NCBI GenBank assembly: GCA_965229685.1 | Contig: OZ245920.1 | Location: forward strand, 3,906,001-3,970,000 | Length of the DNA: 64,000 nucleotides | Reading direction: 5' to 3' | DNA from: Pacificispira sp033344895 | GTDB taxonomy: Bacteria; Pseudomonadota; Alphaproteobacteria; UBA8366; Aestuariispiraceae | Position numbers and translations under genes: made by a program | Notes under the pieces: model-generated | What the model saw: the letters and a program-made list of their open reading frames with translations, nothing else | Told to the model about the DNA's origin: nothing | Database searches by the model: none | Shown: positions 60,515-64,000 of the stretch, in pieces | Position numbering within the stretch: the stretch's first letter is position 1 | Layout of the letters: the number at the start of each line of letters is the position of its first letter

Positions 60515-61105
60515 GTGGCACGCCGCTCAATTGAAGAAATCCGTCGTCAGGAGTTGATCGAAGCCTGTCTGGCCGTCGTTGCGGAAGAGGGCCATGACGC
60601 CGCGACGACCCAGCGGATCGCCGCGCGGGCCGAGACCTCCGCCGGGATCGTGCACCACTATTTCGGCGACAAGGCGAGCCTGCTTCATGCTGCCATGCGC
60701 GCTGTCCGCATGCCTGTCGTCACCGCCTATCGCGACCGGCTGGAATCCGCGGGCATCGCCGACGGATCGGGACGCGCGGCGCTGTCCGCCTGTATCGATG
60801 CCCATCTGGACCCCGCAATCCTGACGGTCCGGCGGGCGGCCTGCTGGCTGCAGTTCACGTCGCGTGTTGCCTACGAGCCGGAATATGCCCGTATCCATGC
60901 TGCCGTGCGGTGCCGCCAGGTCGCAGCCCTGCGCCGGTCGCTGCGCGCCATGGCCGCCGATCCGGGCGCCGCACCGATGCTGGCCCTGCGCCTGGCCGTG
61001 ATCATCGATGGATACTGGACGGAATGCGCCACGCGGGAAGGCGGCCTGCAGCCCGGGGAGGCCCGAACCGCCATCGATGCCATTCTGTCGGATTCCGTTT
61101 TGTAA
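60515..61105 (+). CDS. TetR family regulator, BetI-like
   Basis: A protein of about 196 residues from the GTG at 60515 (AAAGGGGA upstream), which gives the BetI-like N-terminus (RRSIEEIRRQELIEACLAVV). ATG starts at 60425 and 60476 are in frame but poorly placed. The HTH is TTQRIAARAETSAGIVHHYFGDKASLL, nearly the BetI pattern. BetI represses choline-to-betaine genes. Here no bet genes adjoin, although sarcosine oxidase 7 kb away belongs to the same catabolic route. The regulon is therefore uncertain. Confidence 0.83.
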   Translation: MARRSIEEIRRQELIEACLAVVAEEGHDAATTQRIAARAETSAGIVHHYFGDKASLLHAAMRAVRMPVVTAYRDRLESAGIADGSGRAALSACIDAHLDPAILTVRRAACWLQFTSRVAYEPEYARIHAAVRCRQVAALRRSLRAMAADPGAAPMLALRLAVIIDGYWTECATREGGLQPGEARTAIDAILSDSVL

Positions 61106-61135
61106 CCGACCGGATTGAGGGATAGGCTTCCTGCC

Positions 61136-61840
61136 ATGATGCACCATTTGATCCGTTCATGCCTGCTGGCGCTGATTGTGGCGCTGACCGCGAGCTGCTA
61201 CCTGCCCAACAAGTTCGAACTGACGATGCAGGTTGCCCCGGACGGGCGCTATTCGATCGCCTATGACGGCACGCTGACCCAGCTTCAGTTTCTGCAGCGG
61301 ATCGGTACCGGCGAGTTGAAGGGTGACGCCATCGATGAGTATGTCGGCATCTACGAGAACGAGATGCGGCGCAATTCCGGCTTCAAGGAAGTCTCGTATC
61401 AGGGCAATGCCGAGTATCAGGTGAAGTATGAGAAGCAGGGCAGTCTGGCAAAGGAGAAGCAGTTCAGCTTCCCCTCCCGTCGGGGCATCATGCTGGGTCT
61501 GCGCCGGTGGACCGCGGAAAGCGCCCAAGACTACGTTGCCCGTTTCGAGGCGACCGGTCACCCGGCATTGCAATCGCTGGCGGAGGCCGGCTTCGCCCGC
61601 GAACCCCATATCATGGAGCTGTTCGGCGACCGCCTGCCCGCAAAGATGCGGCAGGATCTGATTGCCAATGGCTTCTGGATTCAGGGCGAAATCCGCGTCT
61701 GGACCGACGCCAAGGTCGGGTATCACAACGCCAATCAGGTGGTCGAGGGCAGTCCCAGCCTGTATGTCTGGAGCATCGACGACCTGAACGATCCATCACC
61801 GCACATGATCCTCGCCTGGACGCCGCCGCCGGGCGAATAG
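61136..61840 (+). CDS. Lipoprotein of unknown function
   Basis: A 234-residue protein with a lipoprotein signal (HLIRSCLLALIVALTASC, lipobox LTASC with the Cys as the lipid site). The mature part is rich in charged and aromatic residues (QVAPDGRYSIAYDGTLTQLQ, KEKQFSFPSRRGIMLGL) without a family I recognise. A Met one codon in is an equal start choice. It is the first gene of a three-gene plus-strand set with DUF350 and a serine protease. Confidence 0.7.
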   Translation: MMHHLIRSCLLALIVALTASCYLPNKFELTMQVAPDGRYSIAYDGTLTQLQFLQRIGTGELKGDAIDEYVGIYENEMRRNSGFKEVSYQGNAEYQVKYEKQGSLAKEKQFSFPSRRGIMLGLRRWTAESAQDYVARFEATGHPALQSLAEAGFAREPHIMELFGDRLPAKMRQDLIANGFWIQGEIRVWTDAKVGYHNANQVVEGSPSLYVWSIDDLNDPSPHMILAWTPPPGE

Positions 61841-61884
61841 GCCAGGCAGCGGACGGCCCCAGGGACCACGCAACAGGACATCTC

Positions 61885-62304
61885 ATGGAATTCACTCCCA
61901 TTTTGCAGAGCCTGCTGGCCGGGTTCCCCTATCTGCTGCTGCATTTCGGGCTGACCCTGGCAATCTGGATCGCAGGCGTGCTGCTGTATGCCGTCTCGAC
62001 GCCGTATCACGAGTTGGCACTGATCCGGCAGAACAATGTTGCGGCGGCGGTCACTCTGTCGGGGGCGATGCTGGGATTGGCAATTCCCCTGGCCTTTGCC
62101 ATGGCGGCCAGCGTAAGCGCCGCCGACATCCTGGTCTGGGGCGCGGTGACGATCATCGTTCAGATTCTGGTCTACCGGGCCATCGACCTGGTGCTGCGCG
62201 GCCTGCCGAAACGTGTCGAAGCCGGCGAGATCGGCCCGGCGATTCTGGTTTCCGCCACCAAGCTGTCCGTCGCGGCATTCAACGCGGCGGCGGTGTCGGG
62301 ATAG
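61885..62304 (+). CDS. DUF350 family membrane protein
   Basis: A 139-residue protein with four predicted membrane segments (LLLHFGLTLAIWIAGVLLYA, AVTLSGAMLGLAIPLAFAMA, ADILVWGAVTIIVQILVYRA, AAFNAAAVSG at the end). The TPYHELALIRQNNVAAAVTL block is the DUF350 signature. The function is unknown. It follows the lipoprotein by 44 bp and precedes the protease by 15 bp, so the three are probably cotranscribed. Confidence 0.88.
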   Translation: MEFTPILQSLLAGFPYLLLHFGLTLAIWIAGVLLYAVSTPYHELALIRQNNVAAAVTLSGAMLGLAIPLAFAMAASVSAADILVWGAVTIIVQILVYRAIDLVLRGLPKRVEAGEIGPAILVSATKLSVAAFNAAAVSG

Positions 62305-62319
62305 GCCGGACCCCGCCGC

Positions 62320-63153
62320 ATGCGTCCGATCGACATCATCGCCCTGCTGATCATGTTCGGGGTGCTGGCGGCCTCGCTGCTGGGGCTGTTCGATGACGGT
62401 TCCCAGCCGCGGGAAGAACGTCGGCGGCCGGCACCTGCCGGCCCGGCCCTGCCCGACCCCAGCCCCCGGGACCCGGTGGTAATGGTCCAGGAAAGCGACC
62501 GCCGGGGAAACAGCGTCGGCACAGCATTTTCCCTGGATTCCGAAGGCGTATGGATGACCGCGCGTCATGTCGTCGAAGGGTGCAGCAAGGTCGGAATCCT
62601 GCGCGACCGGGAAAATGCGGTGCGCGTCCACCGGATCTGGATTCATCCGGATGCCGATCTGGCAATTCTGTCCGAGACCCTGAAGCGCCCCGCCCTGGCG
62701 TTTGCCGACCGCCTGCCGACACTCGGGGAAACCGGCTACGGAATCGGATATCCGCAGGGCAATCCGGGCGACGTGACCGGCACCCTGATCGGGCGCGCCG
62801 TTTCGGTCCGGAGCACCCGACAGGACAAGCGGGAGCCGATCCTGACCTGGGCGGAAACCGCGCGCTTCCCGGATTTCGAGGGATCGCTGGGCGGGATCAG
62901 CGGCGGCCCCCTCTTCGTTTCGGAAGGCCTGGTTGCGGGCGTGGTGATCTCCGGCTCGCCACGCAGAGGCCGTTTCAACACGGCGGCCCCGCGCAGCTTT
63001 CCCGCGGCCCTGGCGGCGGCCGGCCTGAGAAGGCAGGCAGATATTCGATTCTACCCCACCCCGGACGACATAAGCGAAAGCAGATTTGACGGGCTCGGAG
63101 ACGCTCTGCGGAGTGCCGGCGCGGTCGCCCAGGTCTTTTGTCTGGTCGAATGA
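62320..63153 (+). CDS. Membrane-anchored trypsin-like serine protease
   Basis: A 277-residue protein with one N-terminal membrane anchor (residues 4-23) and a Pro/Arg-rich linker. The catalytic triad is visible: His83 in MTARHVVEG, Asp111 or 113 in HPDADLAIL, and Ser194 in GGISGGPLF. It lacks a PDZ domain, unlike DegP/DegS. It probably acts on periplasmic substrates. Third gene after the lipoprotein and DUF350 genes. Confidence 0.85.
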   Translation: MRPIDIIALLIMFGVLAASLLGLFDDGSQPREERRRPAPAGPALPDPSPRDPVVMVQESDRRGNSVGTAFSLDSEGVWMTARHVVEGCSKVGILRDRENAVRVHRIWIHPDADLAILSETLKRPALAFADRLPTLGETGYGIGYPQGNPGDVTGTLIGRAVSVRSTRQDKREPILTWAETARFPDFEGSLGGISGGPLFVSEGLVAGVVISGSPRRGRFNTAAPRSFPAALAAAGLRRQADIRFYPTPDDISESRFDGLGDALRSAGAVAQVFCLVE

Positions 63154-63248
63154 GGTAACCTGACACCGTCGGATGCAGCGGAAACCGTCGCGTTTTTAAC
63201 CAAAACAGAAGACGAAACGACCTCCCGGCGGAACTTTCGTACGGGCTT

Positions 63249-63460
63249 ATAAATTAATAAGGACAAAATTTTTTGCATTGTTTATCAATATTATCATACC
63301 GCAAATCAAAATATTGTGGTGTGACAACGACATGAACAATACAGTTAGATTTATCTAAATTTCGAAAATAATTTGAATTCCATTACAGAATAAATCCAAC
63401 ACTATTTCGATCATTATCCAATTCGATACTCATTGCTTTTCAAATCTGACTTTTTGAATG
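63249..63460. other. AT-rich stretch upstream of the pilin gene
   Basis: About 200 bp with very low GC, unlike the rest of the window, with runs such as AAAATTTTTT and many TAAAT/AATATT tracts. No ORF is supported. It is probably a promoter region, perhaps bent or silenced by a nucleoid protein, in front of the Flp pilin gene. Confidence 0.6.
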
Positions 63461-63532
63461 TCGACACCGGCAAACAGCCACCAAATCGGCAAGTCCGCCG
63501 AAATCGTGTCTTGCAGAGGTGAGGACAAAAAC

Positions 63533-63775
63533 ATGCTGACGAACAAACTGACAGAGTTCCTGAAAGACGAATCCGGGGCGACAGCCATCGAATACGGCCT
63601 GATCGCGGGTCTGGTCTCCGTCGCCGCCATCGGCGCGTTGCAGCTGATGGGCACGTCCCTGGTCGATATCTTCACGGTCGTCCAGACCGAGCTGGACAGC
63701 GCGGCGCAATCCGCGACCAGCAGTGGATCGGGCAGCGGCACGGGCGACGGCTCGACCAGCGGTACAGGCGGCTGA
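63533..63775 (+). CDS. Flp family type IVb pilin
   Basis: An 80-residue prepilin. The leader MLTNKLTEFLKDESG is cut by the prepilin peptidase before ATAIEYGLIAGLVSVAAIGA, with the conserved Glu5-Tyr6 of Flp pilins. After the hydrophobic helix comes a Ser/Gly/Thr-rich tail (SATSSGSGSGTGDGSTSGTG) of about 20 residues. Flp pili (Tad system) mediate surface attachment. The ATG follows GGTGAGGA. cpaA starts 123 bp downstream. Confidence 0.93.
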   Translation: MLTNKLTEFLKDESGATAIEYGLIAGLVSVAAIGALQLMGTSLVDIFTVVQTELDSAAQSATSSGSGSGTGDGSTSGTGG

Positions 63776-63898
63776 TCGCATTTCCCTGGCCCTGTCGGGA
63801 ATGGGGCGGGATTCGGCGCGGGGGATAATAGCGCCGTTTCCCGCCTCCCGGCGGCCGGGTGACCTGCAATCAACCCGCACCGAGAGGGACCGGTAGCG

Positions 63899-64000
63899 AT
63901 GTTCGATCCACTTCTATCCTTGTGGCAGTCCGGGGATGCCCGGCACGCGGTTCTGATCGCCGGTATCGCACTGACGGTCTGGGCCGCGGCGACGGACCTC
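63899..64000 (+). CDS. cpaA: Prepilin peptidase CpaA (A24 family), N-terminal part
   Basis: The frame opens at 63899 and runs off the right edge after 34 codons. MFDPLLSLWQSGDARHAVL, then IAGIALTVWAAATDL is the first membrane helix ending in the Asp of the A24 motif (ATDL), the first catalytic aspartate of prepilin peptidases. It processes Flp pilin in the Tad pathway; the tad genes would follow outside the window. Confidence 0.85.
   Translation, partial: MFDPLLSLWQSGDARHAVLIAGIALTVWAAATDL

Noticed and set aside
1..64000. CRISPR arrays, prophage or insertion sequences
   Set aside because: No regularly spaced repeats, transposase or phage genes were seen anywhere in the window.

Overview
The window reads as chromosomal DNA of a high-GC, aerobic alphaproteobacterium, probably Rhodospirillales-like and possibly marine. 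The evidence is an Irr-type Fur regulator, an NDUFS6-like zinc-finger protein, a Suv3-like helicase, aerobic CobN, soxBDAG sarcosine oxidase, the wbpV/wbpL/wbpM-like polysaccharide trio, and a Flp/Tad pilus locus at the right edge. Placement below class level is inference. Genes are densely packed, with many 1-20 bp overlaps and hairpins between convergent genes. I see no prophage, insertion sequence or CRISPR array.

Layout. 1-8.0 kb (minus strand): a winged-helix regulator, a NusG/RfaH-like antiterminator, a lipid-linked sugar transferase, a nucleotide-sugar reductase and a membrane 4,6-dehydratase, followed by purH, an AraC regulator and a HAD dehalogenase running off the left edge. 8.4-11.1 kb: fabA-fabB-fabI, the anaerobic-type unsaturated fatty acid pathway plus enoyl-ACP reductase. 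11.1-14.9 kb: cobN, then a structured non-coding stretch. 15-22 kb: a GcvA-like regulator, a small protein, a CoA-ester lyase, a peroxiredoxin, an isoquinoline 1-oxidoreductase-like pair and its divergent LysR regulator. 22-28 kb: an ABC ATPase, a lipoprotein hydrolase, an aminotransferase and a class A PBP. 27.9-31.1 kb: Irr, erythrin, a CCG-type Fe-S protein and DUF3501, a coherent iron/oxidative-stress module. 31-35.6 kb: two TetR regulators with their own palindromes, an enoyl-CoA hydratase, a YHS protein, an SH3 protein and a 2-hydroxyacid dehydrogenase. 35.7-44.4 kb: a MATE pump, a class V PLP enzyme, folD, rpmJ, an S9 peptidase, a CinA-like protein, a PAS protein, tRNA-Leu(UAA) and an HNH protein. 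44.5-48 kb: a molybdopterin-domain-like periplasmic protein with a histidine kinase, an N-formylglutamate amidohydrolase and RidA. 48-53.2 kb: soxBDAG. 53.3-60.4 kb: a gene-decay scar, LysR/VOC, an S4 RNA-binding gene and a Suv3-like helicase, with an ArsR-hydrolase-VOC operon between the last two. 60.4-64 kb: a BetI-like regulator, a lipoprotein/DUF350/serine-protease operon, an AT-rich stretch, a Flp pilin and the start of cpaA.

How genes work together. Three functional groups stand out: lipid-linked 6-deoxy-HexNAc synthesis with dedicated regulators; Irr-linked peroxide/iron defence; and sarcosine demethylation, which feeds C1 units to folate enzymes such as FolD and PurH. Many regulator promoters carry clear inverted repeats.

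A quality caveat: three strongly conserved genes (fabA, rpmJ, cinA-like) each carry a single-base indel that breaks the frame. At least the rpmJ case lies in a homopolymer. Residual sequencing error is the simplest explanation.
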